Part shown: positions 1-8,919 of the stretch, piece after piece
Numbering within the stretch: the first letter of the stretch is position 1
Layout of the letters: each line of letters starts with the position of its first letter
Source: Reyranella sp.
GTDB taxonomy: Bacteria > Pseudomonadota > Alphaproteobacteria > Reyranellales > Reyranellaceae
Direction of reading: 5' to 3'
NCBI RefSeq assembly: GCF_017305915.1
Contig: NZ_JAFKJN010000029.1
Location: 1-64,000, forward strand
Length of the DNA stretch: 64,000 nt
Program-made: the position numbers and the translations under genes
Notes under the pieces: model-generated
Told to the model about the DNA's origin: nothing
Database searches by the model: none
Seen by the model: the letters and a program-made list of their open reading frames with translations, nothing else

Positions 1-109
1 TGCCGGCAAGAAGCCCAAGGTCGCCATCGTCGCCGTCATGCGTAAGCTCATCGTCACCCTCAACGCCATGAGCCGACACAACCTCCCTTGGCAGCCTGCC
101 GGCGCTTAG
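1..109 (+). CDS. IS110-family transposase, C-terminal end (cut by window edge)
   Basis: Only the last 35 codons are visible, read from base 2 to the TAG at 107-109. The peptide has the pattern PKVAIVAVMRKLIVTLNAM followed by a short tail with a PW pair, which resembles the extreme C-terminus of IS110/IS116/IS902 transposases (Transposase_20 domain). These enzymes use a DEDD-type catalytic domain and usually leave no terminal inverted repeats, so the element border cannot be fixed here. The catalytic part lies outside the window, so it is unknown whether the gene is intact. It ends 43 bases before the stop of moaA on the other strand, so the insertion abuts the 3' end of moaA and does not break it. 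Confidence 0.75.
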   Translation, partial: AGKKPKVAIVAVMRKLIVTLNAMSRHNLPWQPAGA

Positions 110-124
110 GCCAAAAGACAGTTG

Positions 125-144
125 CTCCCCATATGAATGGGGAG
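125..144. repeat. Short palindrome CTCCCC-N8-GGGGAG
   Basis: Bases 125-130 (CTCCCC) pair with 139-144 (GGGGAG) across an eight-base spacer. It lies between the convergent transposase end and the moaA stop and could act as a weak transcription stop for either. It has the same core as the palindromes near 4.2 kb, 9.85 kb and 49.2 kb, so it may be a degenerate copy of one dispersed family. Confidence 0.5.
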
Positions 145-151
145 GAAAGTG

Positions 152-1144
152 CTATCCGCCCGTCACGCTCATGTGCCGGCGCACGGCCGGGGCGGTGTGG
201 CGGCGATCGATGATGAAATCGTGGCCCTTGGGCTTGCGGGCGATCGCCTCGCTGATGGCGCGGTCGAGGATCTCGTCGCTCTCCGAGGCGCGCAGCGGCG
301 CGCGCAGGTCGGCCGCGTCCTCCTGGCCCAGGCACATATAGAGCGTGCCGGTGCAGGTCAGCCGCACGCGGTTGCAGCTTTCGCAGAAGTTATGGGTGAG
401 CGGCGTGATGAAGCCCAGCCGCCCGCCGGTCTCCTCGACCGTGAAGTAGCGCGCCGGCCCCCCGGTGCGATAGTCCGACTCGGTCAGCGTGAAGTGCCGC
501 GCGATGTCGGCGCGTGCCATCGACAGCGGCAGGTACTGGTCGAGCCGCGCCTGGTCGCCGATCTCGCCCATCGGCATGACCTCGATCAGCACCAGGTCCA
601 TGCCACGGCCGTGGCTCCAGCGGATCAGCTCCTCGAACTCCATGTCGTTGACGCCGCGCAGCGCCACCGCGTTGATCTTGATCCTGAGGCCGGCGTCCTG
701 TGCCGCATCGAGGCCGCGCATCACCTGGTCGAGGTCGCCCCAACGGGTGAGCTCGCGGAACTTGTCGGCATCAAGGGTGTCGATCGACACGTTGACGCGC
801 TTCACGCCGATCGCGGCAAGCTCCTTCGCGTACTTGGCGAGCTGGCTGCCGTTGGTGGTCAGCGTCAGCTCCTCGAGCGCGCCGCTCTCGAGATGGCGGC
901 CCAGCCCGCGGAACAGGCTCATCACGTTCTTGCGCACCAGCGGCTCGCCGCCGGTCAGCCGCAGCTTCTTGACGCCGCGGCGCACGAAGACGCTGCACAG
1001 CCGCTCGAGCTCCTCCAGCGACAGCACCTCGGCCTTGGGCAGGAAGGTCATATCCTCGGCCATGCAATAGACGCAGCGGAAATCGCAGCGGTCCGTCACC
1101 GAGACGCGCAGGTAGGTGATATGCCGGCCAAACGGATCGATCAT
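152..1144 (-). CDS. moaA: GTP 3',8-cyclase MoaA
   Basis: Radical-SAM enzyme of the first step of molybdenum cofactor synthesis: with MoaC it converts GTP to cyclic pyranopterin monophosphate in the cytoplasm. The 330 residues match the family length. The N-terminal CDFRCVYCM motif (CxxxCxxC) binds the SAM-cleaving 4Fe-4S cluster, LRLTGGEPL follows, and the C-terminal CESCNRVRLTCTGTLYMC stretch supplies the second cluster. The usual GG tail is present (MSVTGG). The ATG start is directly followed by the conserved IDPFGR segment. No other moa gene is adjacent. The window does hold a likely user of the cofactor, the sorA sulfite dehydrogenase at 35.3 kb. Confidence 0.96.
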   Translation of the reverse strand: MIDPFGRHITYLRVSVTDRCDFRCVYCMAEDMTFLPKAEVLSLEELERLCSVFVRRGVKKLRLTGGEPLVRKNVMSLFRGLGRHLESGALEELTLTTNGSQLAKYAKELAAIGVKRVNVSIDTLDADKFRELTRWGDLDQVMRGLDAAQDAGLRIKINAVALRGVNDMEFEELIRWSHGRGMDLVLIEVMPMGEIGDQARLDQYLPLSMARADIARHFTLTESDYRTGGPARYFTVEETGGRLGFITPLTHNFCESCNRVRLTCTGTLYMCLGQEDAADLRAPLRASESDEILDRAISEAIARKPKGHDFIIDRRHTAPAVRRHMSVTGG

Positions 1145-1195
1145 GACGGTTCGATAATGGGCACCCCGCGGGCACCCCGCAAGGGTTTGAAAACC

Positions 1196-2575
1196 CTAGG
1201 AATCCTGCGGGGTCACCGGCACCCGTCCGCTTTTTATGGCGTCCAGCAGGGCGGCATGGTCCGATTCGGTCTGCCGGGCGTAGTCCATGGCGAACTGGCC
1301 GACCGCCTGGTCGAAGGTCTCGCTCCTGCCGAGATAGCCCGACAGCACGACCGCGTCGGCCGACCGGGCATGGGCACGCGCCAGCACCTCGCCGCAGGTC
1401 CAGGCGTAGCGCCGGTAGCCGCGGGACGAGAGCCCGTCGAGCACCGGCTTGATCTTGGCGTCGCGCAACTGGCGGACATAGAAGTCCCGGCCGCGCGGCC
1501 CCTTGCCGAATCCGAGCAGGATGTCGGACGCCGCCTGCAGCAACCGCTGTCCGCGCACCACCCGTTCGCCATGGTTGGCGTAGGGGCTGGGCTTGCTGAA
1601 CGCCTCGAGCACCGAGGCGTCGGCCTCCTTGAATTGCAGCTGCAGGGTCTCGCCGTCGCCCGACGCCATCAGCGCCACGCCGCACATCGTGCCGACCGAG
1701 CCGACGCCGACCACCTTGTAGGCGGCGTCGGCGAAGCGATAGCGCTCGATCAGGATGCGCCGCTCGGGGATCAGCGACTGCCGGTACGCCTCCAGCAGGG
1801 CCTCGACGCCGGCCAGGAACTCCGGCAGCGCGTTCGCCGGCGGATGGTAGAGGTCGGGCAGCTTGTCGGTGAGCTTGGGCGCCGGCCCGTCGCTGTGCTC
1901 GATGGTGATCAGCATCGGCCGGTGCTTGAGCTGGCGGTCGGCCTTCGCGACGCTGGCCGGATCGAGGCCGATCGAGCGGGCGGCGTTGCCGTCGTCCAGC
2001 GACTGCACGCGGTACCAGGTCTCGAGGATCGATGCGGCGGCAATCTCGGCCATCATCGAGCGATAGCCGCCGCCGACCGATTCGGCGAGGCCGCGGCGCG
2101 TCGCCTTATCGAATTCACCCAGGGTCGCGACCGCGAAGCTGGTGGCCAGGCGCTTGAGGTCCCATTCCCACGGCGCGACCGCGGTCTCGTCGAAATCGTT
2201 GATGTCGAAGGAGAGCCGCCGCTCCGGCGTGGCGAAGCCGCCGAAGTTCAGGCAGTGGCAGTCGCCGGCCGCCTGCACCAGCAGGCCGGTCGACGGCGTG
2301 CCCGCGAGGTCGGCCGCCATTACCGCCGCCGAGCCGCGCAGGAAAGCGAAGGGCGAGGCCTTCATGCGGGCATAGCGCAGCGGCAAGAGCTCGGGCAGGC
2401 GGTACTCGCCCTGCTCGATCAGGATGTCGATCGGATCGCGGCGGTCAGCGGGGGCTTCCCATGCGGCGTGGTTGCCGCGCTTGCACTTTTCGCGCAGCGC
2501 TCGGCCGAGATCGGCGCGGGTCTGGAAGGGCTGCGCATGGGTCTGCGGAGGCAGAGGATCGGGGATGTCAGCCAT
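1196..2575 (-). CDS. DUF2252 family protein
   Basis: A 459-residue protein of the DUF2252 family, whose biochemical role is not established; its fold has been compared with kinase or phosphotransferase folds. Typical family features are FAFLRGSAAVMAADL near residue 80, GDCHCLNFGGFATPERRLSFDINDFDE around 105-130, and a C-terminal ARAHARSADA segment. The ATG at 2575 is chosen because the frame upstream of it is arginine/serine-rich nonsense lying over the ligase gene, while MADIPDPLPP begins family-like sequence. Start and ligase stop overlap (ATGGCTGA), so it is probably translated after the ligase. A six-base-pair hairpin at 1182-1197 overlaps its stop codon. Confidence 0.85.
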   Translation of the reverse strand: MADIPDPLPPQTHAQPFQTRADLGRALREKCKRGNHAAWEAPADRRDPIDILIEQGEYRLPELLPLRYARMKASPFAFLRGSAAVMAADLAGTPSTGLLVQAAGDCHCLNFGGFATPERRLSFDINDFDETAVAPWEWDLKRLATSFAVATLGEFDKATRRGLAESVGGGYRSMMAEIAAASILETWYRVQSLDDGNAARSIGLDPASVAKADRQLKHRPMLITIEHSDGPAPKLTDKLPDLYHPPANALPEFLAGVEALLEAYRQSLIPERRILIERYRFADAAYKVVGVGSVGTMCGVALMASGDGETLQLQFKEADASVLEAFSKPSPYANHGERVVRGQRLLQAASDILLGFGKGPRGRDFYVRQLRDAKIKPVLDGLSSRGYRRYAWTCGEVLARAHARSADAVVLSGYLGRSETFDQAVGQFAMDYARQTESDHAALLDAIKSGRVPVTPQDS

Positions 2576-4160
2576 TGCCGGAGGGTGGCACCAACCTGAG
2601 GAGGTTGTCGACCGTGTCAGCTTCTCCCGCGGGTTTATCAGTGCGAATGCGATTGACGCGCGGGAAGCGCATCGCGACGCCCGACTTGTGCCGGGTCGAG
2701 CGGGCGATGCCGTCGAAGGCGATCTCCAGCACCAAATTGGGCTCGACCTCGCGCACCGGGCCGAAGCGGCTGGTGGTGTGGTCGCGCACCCATTTGTCGA
2801 GCCAGCGCAGTTCCTCGTCGGTGAAGCCGAAATAGGCCTTGCCGACCGGTGCCAGCTCGCGCTTGCCCTCTGCATCCCGCCAGCAGCCGAAGGTGTAGTC
2901 GGAATAGAACGAGCTGCGCTTGCCGTGGCCGCGCTGGGCGTACATCAGCACACAGTCGGCGAGGTGCGGATCGCGCTTCCACTTGAACCACGGACCCTTG
3001 GGCCGGCCGGCGAGATAGGGCGAATCGGCGCGCTTCAGCATCAGTCCTTCGATGCCATCGCCACGCATCTCCTCACGCAACTGGGCGAGATGGGCCCAGT
3101 CGGTGAATTGCACCAGCGGCGACAGGTCGAAGCGGGGTCGCGGCTGCCGGGCCATCCAGGCCTCGAGCCGGGCACGGCGTTGGTCGAAGGGCAGGGCGCG
3201 CAGGTCCTCGCCCTCGATCCACAGCGCGTCGTAGAGGCGGACATGCGCGGGATGCTCCTTCAGCATCTTGGACGTCACGACCTTGCGGTTCAGCCGCTGC
3301 TGCAGGTCGTTGAACGGAGCGATCGCCTCCTCGCGGCGGACCAGCAGCTCGCCGTCGAACACGCCGTCGAAGTCGATCGCCTCGACGATGTCGGGGAAGG
3401 CGGCCGACACGTCCTCGCCGGCGCGGCTGTACAGCCGCTTCACGCCGCCGGACGACGAGACCTGTACGCGGATGCCGTCCCATTTCCATTCGGCGCGGAA
3501 GTGGGTGGGATCGAGCGTGTCGAGCTCGGCGCGCTCGATCGGGTTGGCCAGCATCGCGGGCAGGAAGGCGCCGCCGCTGTTGGTACTGGGTTTCGGACCG
3601 CCGTTCTGCAGCCAGTCGAACAACGGCCGGTAGGGCGGCGACAGCGCGTGCCAGACCTCCTCGACCTGGTCGACCGGCTGCTTGCCGACATTGGCGACCG
3701 CCTGCTTGGCGAGTCGCGCCGACACGCCGACCCGCAGCGCGCCGGTCAGCAGCTTGAGCAGCGCCCAGCGGCCTGTGGCGTCGAGCGAATCCAGCCAGCG
3801 CTTGAGGATCGCCGGCGTCTGCATCTTGGTGGCGCGCTGTAAGGTCTCGACCACCTCGCCGAGGCGGGGCGGCGGGCCGGCCTCGGGATTGGTCTCCCAG
3901 ATCAGCGCCAGCGTCTCGGCGAGATCGCCGACATAGTCATAGGACCAGTGGAACAGCTCCGCGCCGATCTTGTCCTCGCCGAAGCTGCGCAGCAGCGCCG
4001 GCTTGGCGCCGGGGAAGTCGAGTCCGCCGGTCAACGCCGCCAGCGCCCAGCCGCGATCGGGATCGGGCGTGTGCTGCAGGTAGTGCTCGATCAGCCGCAG
4101 CTTGGCATTGCGTGCCGGCTGGAAGGAGAGGGCGTCGAGCAGCTCGGCAAACGCCTGCAT
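2568..4160 (-). CDS. ATP-dependent DNA ligase (ligase-associated DNA damage response type)
   Basis: A 530-residue ATP-dependent DNA ligase that would seal nicks during repair. Residues 1-200 form the helical N-terminal domain. The nucleotidyltransferase domain starts near 205, with the adenylated lysine at K226 in AEWKWDGIR, then FDGELLV (motif III) and GIEGLMLKR (motif IV), KWKRD (motif V), and a C-terminal OB-fold. This architecture with an adjacent MBL-fold exonuclease and DEXH helicase matches the known bacterial ligase-associated DNA damage response cassette; it is not the LigD end-joining polymerase-ligase. It lies 118 bases downstream of the exonuclease gene on the same strand, separated by a palindromic repeat, and overlaps the DUF2252 start. 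Confidence 0.93.
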   Translation of the reverse strand: MQAFAELLDALSFQPARNAKLRLIEHYLQHTPDPDRGWALAALTGGLDFPGAKPALLRSFGEDKIGAELFHWSYDYVGDLAETLALIWETNPEAGPPPRLGEVVETLQRATKMQTPAILKRWLDSLDATGRWALLKLLTGALRVGVSARLAKQAVANVGKQPVDQVEEVWHALSPPYRPLFDWLQNGGPKPSTNSGGAFLPAMLANPIERAELDTLDPTHFRAEWKWDGIRVQVSSSGGVKRLYSRAGEDVSAAFPDIVEAIDFDGVFDGELLVRREEAIAPFNDLQQRLNRKVVTSKMLKEHPAHVRLYDALWIEGEDLRALPFDQRRARLEAWMARQPRPRFDLSPLVQFTDWAHLAQLREEMRGDGIEGLMLKRADSPYLAGRPKGPWFKWKRDPHLADCVLMYAQRGHGKRSSFYSDYTFGCWRDAEGKRELAPVGKAYFGFTDEELRWLDKWVRDHTTSRFGPVREVEPNLVLEIAFDGIARSTRHKSGVAMRFPRVNRIRTDKPAGEADTVDNLLRLVPPSGNG

Positions 4161-4167
4161 CAGGTCT

Positions 4168-4264
4168 CCTCTCCCGTCATACGGGGGAGGATAGAGGAGG
4201 GGGAAAGCAGCAGGACGGGCCTGTGGCCTTCCCCCTCCCGGCCTCCCCCGTAGGACGGGGGAGG
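4168..4264. repeat. Composite palindromic element between exonuclease and ligase genes
   Basis: Three consecutive dyads fill the spacer. CCTCTCCCGT at 4168-4177 pairs with 4181-4190 (one mismatch, loop of 3). GAGGGGGAA at 4197-4205 pairs with TTCCCCCTC at 4229-4237. CCTCCCCCGT at 4242-4251 pairs perfectly with 4255-4264 (loop of 3). There is no U-tract, so it is more likely a dispersed repeat or an mRNA-processing element than a classic terminator. Confidence 0.75.
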
Positions 4265-4278
4265 TGGGTCCAAGTGAC

Positions 4279-5304
4279 TCACGTTTCGCCCTCGTCTTCC
4301 TCGCGGCCGGCGAGATGCAGCGCCTCGGCCTCGATCCCGATCGAGCGCGCCATATGGACCAGCGCCTCCTCGCGGCCGTGCGTGACCCAGACCTTGGGCG
4401 CGCCGACGTCCTTCAGCGTCATGCAGAGCTCCGACCAGTCGGCGTGGTCGGAGATGATCAGCGGCAGCTCGGCGCCGCGCTGGCGGGCGCGGGCGCGCAC
4501 GCCCATCCAGCCCGAAGCCATCGCCGGGATCGGTTCGTTGAAGCGTCGCGTCCAGCGGTCGGAGATCGCCGAGGGCGGGCAGAGCACGATCGCGCCGCGG
4601 AAGGTCTCGAGGATGGCGTCCGAGACGAGGGCGATGTCGCCGAGATCGATGCCGTGCTGCTGGTAGAGAGTGCACAGCGACGCCAGCGCCCCGTGCAGCC
4701 AGATGCGCTTGTCGTAGCCGGCAGCGCGCAGCAGCCTGATCACCCGCTGGCACTTGCCCAGCGCATAGACGCCCACCAGATGAGTGCGCTCGGGAAAGGT
4801 CTCGAGCGAGCGCAGCAGCTTGCCGATCTCGACCATGTCAGGCGGATGATGGAAGACCGGCAACGCGAAGGTCGCCTCGGTGATGAACACGTCGCACGGC
4901 ACCGGCTCGAACGGCGGGCAGGTGGCGTCGGGCCGGCGCTTATAGTCGCCGGACACGACAATGCGCTGGCCGCGATGTTCCAGCACGACCTGTGCCGAGC
5001 CGAGGATGTGGCCGGCCGGGACCAGGCTCACCTCGATACAGCCGACCCTCACGCTTTCGCCGTACTTCAACGGCTGTTGGGCGGTGTCGGGCATGTCCTG
5101 GAAGCGGGCGCGCATGATCGCCAGCGTCTCGGGCGTGGCGAGCGCGTTGCGATGGCCCGGCCGGGCATGGTCGCCATGGCCGTGGGTGATGACGGCGCGG
5201 TTCACCGCCACGGCGGGGTCGACATAGAAGTCGCCCGGCTCACAATAGAGCCCGCGCGGAGTCGGATAGAGCCAGGAGCGAGGGTTGAGCGAATCGGTCG
5301 TCAT
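4279..5304 (-). CDS. Ligase-associated MBL-fold exonuclease
   Basis: A 341-residue metallo-beta-lactamase-fold nuclease of the ligase-associated exonuclease family, related to SNM1/CPSF-type nucleases; expected to trim DNA ends before ligation. Motif THGHGDHA (residues ~40-47) is the HxHxDH zinc site. PAGHILGSAQV and VSGDYKRR supply further metal ligands, and the C-terminal ISDHADWSEL and VTHGREE motifs are typical of the beta-CASP-like part. Start at 5304 gives MTTDSLNPRSWLYPTPRGLY, the usual family N-terminus. It is divergent from the helicase gene with only 28 bases between the preferred starts, so one short region must hold both promoters. Confidence 0.92.
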   Translation of the reverse strand: MTTDSLNPRSWLYPTPRGLYCEPGDFYVDPAVAVNRAVITHGHGDHARPGHRNALATPETLAIMRARFQDMPDTAQQPLKYGESVRVGCIEVSLVPAGHILGSAQVVLEHRGQRIVVSGDYKRRPDATCPPFEPVPCDVFITEATFALPVFHHPPDMVEIGKLLRSLETFPERTHLVGVYALGKCQRVIRLLRAAGYDKRIWLHGALASLCTLYQQHGIDLGDIALVSDAILETFRGAIVLCPPSAISDRWTRRFNEPIPAMASGWMGVRARARQRGAELPLIISDHADWSELCMTLKDVGAPKVWVTHGREEALVHMARSIGIEAEALHLAGREEDEGET

Positions 5305-5332
5305 TGAGCGCGAGCCATCATACTCCCCGGAT

Positions 5333-7783
5333 ATGGGGCTGCCGGACCTGTTTGCACGCTGGTTCGAAGGCCGCGGCTGGACGCCCCGCGCCCATCAGCT
5401 CGCGCTGATCGACCTTTCGCGGCAGGGCAAAAGCGCGCTGCTGATCGCGCCGACCGGCGGTGGCAAGACTTTGGCAGGATTTCTGCCGTCGCTGATCGAG
5501 CTCACCGAGCGGCGGCTTGCCGGCAAGGACCTCGCCCACGCCAAGGGCAAGGGCGAGCTGCACACGCTCTACATCTCGCCGCTCAAGGCGCTGGCGACCG
5601 ACATCCGCCGCAATCTCGAGCTGCCGATCGCCGAGATGCAGCTCCCCGTGCGCGCCGAGAGCCGCACCGGCGACACGCCACAGAGCCGCCGTCTGCGCCA
5701 GCGCGAGCGGCCGCCCGACCTCCTGATGACCACGCCGGAATCGCTGGCGCTGCTGCTCTCCTATCCCGACGCAGAGAAGTTCTTCGCGAGCCTGCGCTGC
5801 GTCATCATCGACGAGCTGCATTCCTTCGCGACCTCCAAGCGCGGCCATCATCTGGCGCTGTGCCTCGCACGGCTGGCGGCGGTATCGCCGCAGGCACGCT
5901 TCGTCGGCCTGTCGGCCACGGTCGCCGACCCGCCGGAGCTGGCCGACTACCTGCGGCTGCGCGACGGCGAGACGGTCTGTATCGTGCAGGGCGAGTCGGG
6001 GGCGGCACCCAAGGTCACCATCGTCGACACGCAGGAGCGCCTGCCGTGGGGCGGCCACATGGGCCATCACGCCGTGCCTGAGGTCTACAACATCATCCGC
6101 CAGCACAAGACCTCGATCGTGTTCGTCAACACGCGCGCGCAGGCCGAGCTGGTGTTCGACCATCTCTGGCGCATCAACGACGAGAACCTGCCGATCGGCC
6201 TGCATCACGGCTCGCTGGCCGTCGAGCAGCGCCGCAAGGTCGAGGCGGCGATGGCGGCCGGCAAGCTCCGCGCGGTGGTGGCAACGAGCTCGCTCGATTT
6301 AGGCATCGACTGGGGCGACGTCGACCTGGTGATCCAGATGGGCGCACCGAAGGGCGTTAGCCGCCTGATGCAGCGGATCGGCCGCGCCAACCACCGGCTC
6401 GACGAGCCGAGCCGCGCCATGATCGCGCCCGCCAACCGTTTCGAGGTGCTGGAATCGCTGGCCGCCCTCGAAGCCATCGAGGCGCGCGAGCTCGACGGCG
6501 ACCCGCCGCGGCCGGCCTGCCTCGATGTGCTGGCGCAGCACATCGTCGGCACCGCCTGCGCCCAGCCGATCGACCGCGAGGCCTTTTTCCACGAGGTGCG
6601 CCGCGCCCAGCCCTATCGCGACCTGCCGAAGAAGGACTTCGACGACACCTTCGACTTCGTCGCTACCGGCGGCTATGCGCTGGCCGCCTACGAGCGCTGG
6701 CATCGCCTGAAGCAGCTTCCCGACGGGCGCTGGATGCTCTCCTCGCCGCTGATCGCGCGGCAGTTCCGCATGAATGTCGGCACCATCGTCGAGCTGCCGC
6801 TGATCAAGGTGAAGCTGCGCCGCGGGCCGGTTCTGGGCGAGGTCGAGGAGGCGTTCATCCAGGGGCTGGTGCCGGGCGACACCTTCGTCTTCGCCGGCCG
6901 CCTGTTGCGCTTCGAGGGCGTGAAAGAGCTGGCGGCGCAATGCTCGGTGGCGTCCGGCGGCGGCGATCCCAAGGTGCCGGCCTATGGCGGCGGCCGGCTG
7001 CCGCTCTCGACCTTCCTGGCTGATCGGGTACGCGGCATCCTGCAGGATCCGTCACGGCATCCGAAGCTGCCGGCCGAGGTGCGCCAGTGGCTCGACATCC
7101 AGCGCTGGCGTTCGGGCCTGCCGAGCGCCCGCAGCCTGCTGGTCGAGGGCTTCCCGCGCGGCACCAAGCAGTTCATCGTCGCCTACTGCTTCGAGGGACG
7201 TAACGCGCACCAGACCTTGGGCATGCTGCTGACCCGGCGCATGGAGCGCATGGGGTTGAAGCCGCTGGGCTTCGTCGCCACCGACTACGTGCTCGGCCTC
7301 TGGGGCCTCAGGCCGCCGACCCAGGCGCAGCTCGACCGGCTGTTCGACGAGGACATGCTGGGCGACGACCTCGAGGCGTGGATGGACGAATCGACCATGC
7401 TGCGGCGCTCCTTCCGCAACGTCGCGGTGATCGCAGGCCTGATCGAGCGGCGCTTCCCGGGCGAGGAGAAGTCGCGCCGCCAGGTCACCTTCAGCTCCGA
7501 CCTGATCTATGACGCGCTGCGCAAGCACGAGCCCGACCACATCCTGTTGCGTGCCACGCGCCAGGACGCGGCCCACCAGCTCGCCGACATCCGGCGCCTG
7601 GGCGAGCTGCTGCGCCGCGCCAAGGGGCGCATCGAGTACCGCCGGCTCGACCGCATCTCGCCGCTCGCCGTGCCGGTGCTGCTCGAGATCGGCAGGGAGC
7701 GTGTGCTCGACGGCACGGCGGAGGACGAGCTCCTGGACATCGCTGCCCAGGAATTGATCGATGAGGCGACTCGTTTGACGTAG
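5333..7783 (+). CDS. Ligase-associated DEXH-box DNA helicase (Lhr-core type)
   Basis: A superfamily 2 helicase of about 816 residues with the Lhr-core layout: RecA-like domain 1 with Walker A APTGGGKT (residues ~39-46), IIDELHSF as the DEXH box (~160) and LSATVADP as motif III; RecA domain 2 with IVFVNTRAQAE, VVATSSLDLGIDWGDVD and QRIGRANH; then winged-helix and C-terminal domains. It belongs to the ligase/exonuclease cassette and probably unwinds DNA for repair. I chose ATG 5333. A TTG at 5285 in the same frame would overlap the exonuclease start by 20 bases. The fourth usual cassette member, the PdeM-like phosphoesterase, is absent downstream. Confidence 0.92.
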   Translation: MGLPDLFARWFEGRGWTPRAHQLALIDLSRQGKSALLIAPTGGGKTLAGFLPSLIELTERRLAGKDLAHAKGKGELHTLYISPLKALATDIRRNLELPIAEMQLPVRAESRTGDTPQSRRLRQRERPPDLLMTTPESLALLLSYPDAEKFFASLRCVIIDELHSFATSKRGHHLALCLARLAAVSPQARFVGLSATVADPPELADYLRLRDGETVCIVQGESGAAPKVTIVDTQERLPWGGHMGHHAVPEVYNIIRQHKTSIVFVNTRAQAELVFDHLWRINDENLPIGLHHGSLAVEQRRKVEAAMAAGKLRAVVATSSLDLGIDWGDVDLVIQMGAPKGVSRLMQRIGRANHRLDEPSRAMIAPANRFEVLESLAALEAIEARELDGDPPRPACLDVLAQHIVGTACAQPIDREAFFHEVRRAQPYRDLPKKDFDDTFDFVATGGYALAAYERWHRLKQLPDGRWMLSSPLIARQFRMNVGTIVELPLIKVKLRRGPVLGEVEEAFIQGLVPGDTFVFAGRLLRFEGVKELAAQCSVASGGGDPKVPAYGGGRLPLSTFLADRVRGILQDPSRHPKLPAEVRQWLDIQRWRSGLPSARSLLVEGFPRGTKQFIVAYCFEGRNAHQTLGMLLTRRMERMGLKPLGFVATDYVLGLWGLRPPTQAQLDRLFDEDMLGDDLEAWMDESTMLRRSFRNVAVIAGLIERRFPGEEKSRRQVTFSSDLIYDALRKHEPDHILLRATRQDAAHQLADIRRLGELLRRAKGRIEYRRLDRISPLAVPVLLEIGRERVLDGTAEDELLDIAAQELIDEATRLT

Positions 7784-7806
7784 GCTCCGGCCCGGTCGGA
7801 GGGATC

Positions 7807-8919
7807 ATGGATATCGCGGGCACGTTGAAGGATGCCGTCGACTCGGGCGCGGTGCCGGGCGTCGCGGCGGCAGCCGCGACCGACAAGGGTGTGATCTTCG
7901 AGGGCGGCGCAGGCATGCTGCGGCCCGATTCGGTGATCTGGATCGCGTCGATGACCAAGGCGGTGACGGCGGCGGCGGCGATGCAGCTGGTCGAGCGCCG
8001 CAAGCTTTCGCTCGACGCGCCTGCATCGGACGTCGTGCCGGAGCTCGGCAGCAAGGGCGTGCTCGAAGGCTTCGACAAGGAGGGCAAGGCGATCACGCGC
8101 AATCCGCAGCGGCCGATCACCCTGCGTCATCTGCTGACCCACACCTCGGGCCTGGGCTACGACACCTGGAACGCCGACATCATGAAATACCGGCAGGCCA
8201 CCGGCATTCCCGCGGTCGGCTCGTGCCAGAACGCGGCGCTGACCACGCCGCTGCTCGCCGAGCCGGGCGAGCGCTGGGAATACGGCATCTCGATCGACTG
8301 GGCGGGCAAGATGGTCGAGGCGGCGAGCGGCCAGCGGCTCGACCGCTACATGACAGAGCGGCTGTTCGTGCCGCTCGGCATGAGCGACACCGGCTTTGCG
8401 ATCGGGCCGGCGCAACGGCTGCGCAAGGCGCGCATGCATACGCGGGGGCCGGGCGGCTTCACGGTCATGGAGCACGAGATCCCGCAGACGCCGGAATTCC
8501 ACATGGGCGGCGGCGGGCTCTATTCGACGGTCAGCGACTATCTCAAGTTCACCCAGGCGCTGCTGATGGGCGGCGGGCCGATCCTGAAGCCGGAGACCGT
8601 GAAGCTGATGGCGCAGAACCACATGGCCGAGGGCGTGCTGTGCCGGCCGCTCAAGAGCCAGCTGCCGCACATGAGCACCGACCTCGACTTCGTCGACGGC
8701 ATGAAGTGGGGCCTCAGCTTCATGATCAACCCCACGGCGTTCCCCGGCCGCCGCTCGGCCGACAGCCTCACCTGGGGCGGGCTCGCCAACTCCTACTACT
8801 GGATCGATCCGGCGAAGAAGGTGACCGGCGTGTGGGCCACGCAGCTCCTGCCATTCTACGATCCGCGCGCCATCGCGGCGTTCGAGAACTTCGAGCGGGC
8901 GGTCTACGCCAGCCTCTAG
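7807..8919 (+). CDS. Serine hydrolase, class C beta-lactamase / family VIII esterase type
   Basis: A 370-residue serine hydrolase of the beta-lactamase superfamily, closest in motif layout to EstB-like family VIII carboxylesterases. The nucleophile motif SMTK lies at residues 48-51, the Tyr motif appears as YGIS (~159-162), LLTHTSGLGYD follows the first helix, and TWGGLANSYYW near residue 320 replaces the KTG box of true beta-lactamases. There is no signal peptide, so it is probably cytoplasmic and more likely an esterase or amidase than a drug-resistance enzyme. ATG follows GGAGGG. It converges with dnaE2: the two stop codons share a CTAG tetramer. Confidence 0.85.
   Translation: MDIAGTLKDAVDSGAVPGVAAAAATDKGVIFEGGAGMLRPDSVIWIASMTKAVTAAAAMQLVERRKLSLDAPASDVVPELGSKGVLEGFDKEGKAITRNPQRPITLRHLLTHTSGLGYDTWNADIMKYRQATGIPAVGSCQNAALTTPLLAEPGERWEYGISIDWAGKMVEAASGQRLDRYMTERLFVPLGMSDTGFAIGPAQRLRKARMHTRGPGGFTVMEHEIPQTPEFHMGGGGLYSTVSDYLKFTQALLMGGGPILKPETVKLMAQNHMAEGVLCRPLKSQLPHMSTDLDFVDGMKWGLSFMINPTAFPGRRSADSLTWGGLANSYYWIDPAKKVTGVWATQLLPFYDPRAIAAFENFERAVYASL

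Noticed and set aside
2576..2875. N-terminal extension of the DUF2252 protein
   Set aside because: The 100 extra residues are serine/arginine/alanine noise lying over the C-terminal part of the ligase gene; homology begins at MADIPDP.
5805..6081. Short open frames on both strands inside the helicase gene
   Set aside because: Composition is proline/arginine noise and they lie fully within a gene with intact helicase motifs.
7807..8919. Beta-lactamase resistance gene
   Set aside because: SxxK is present but the KTG box is replaced by WGG and there is no signal peptide, so an esterase/amidase of the family VIII type is more likely.
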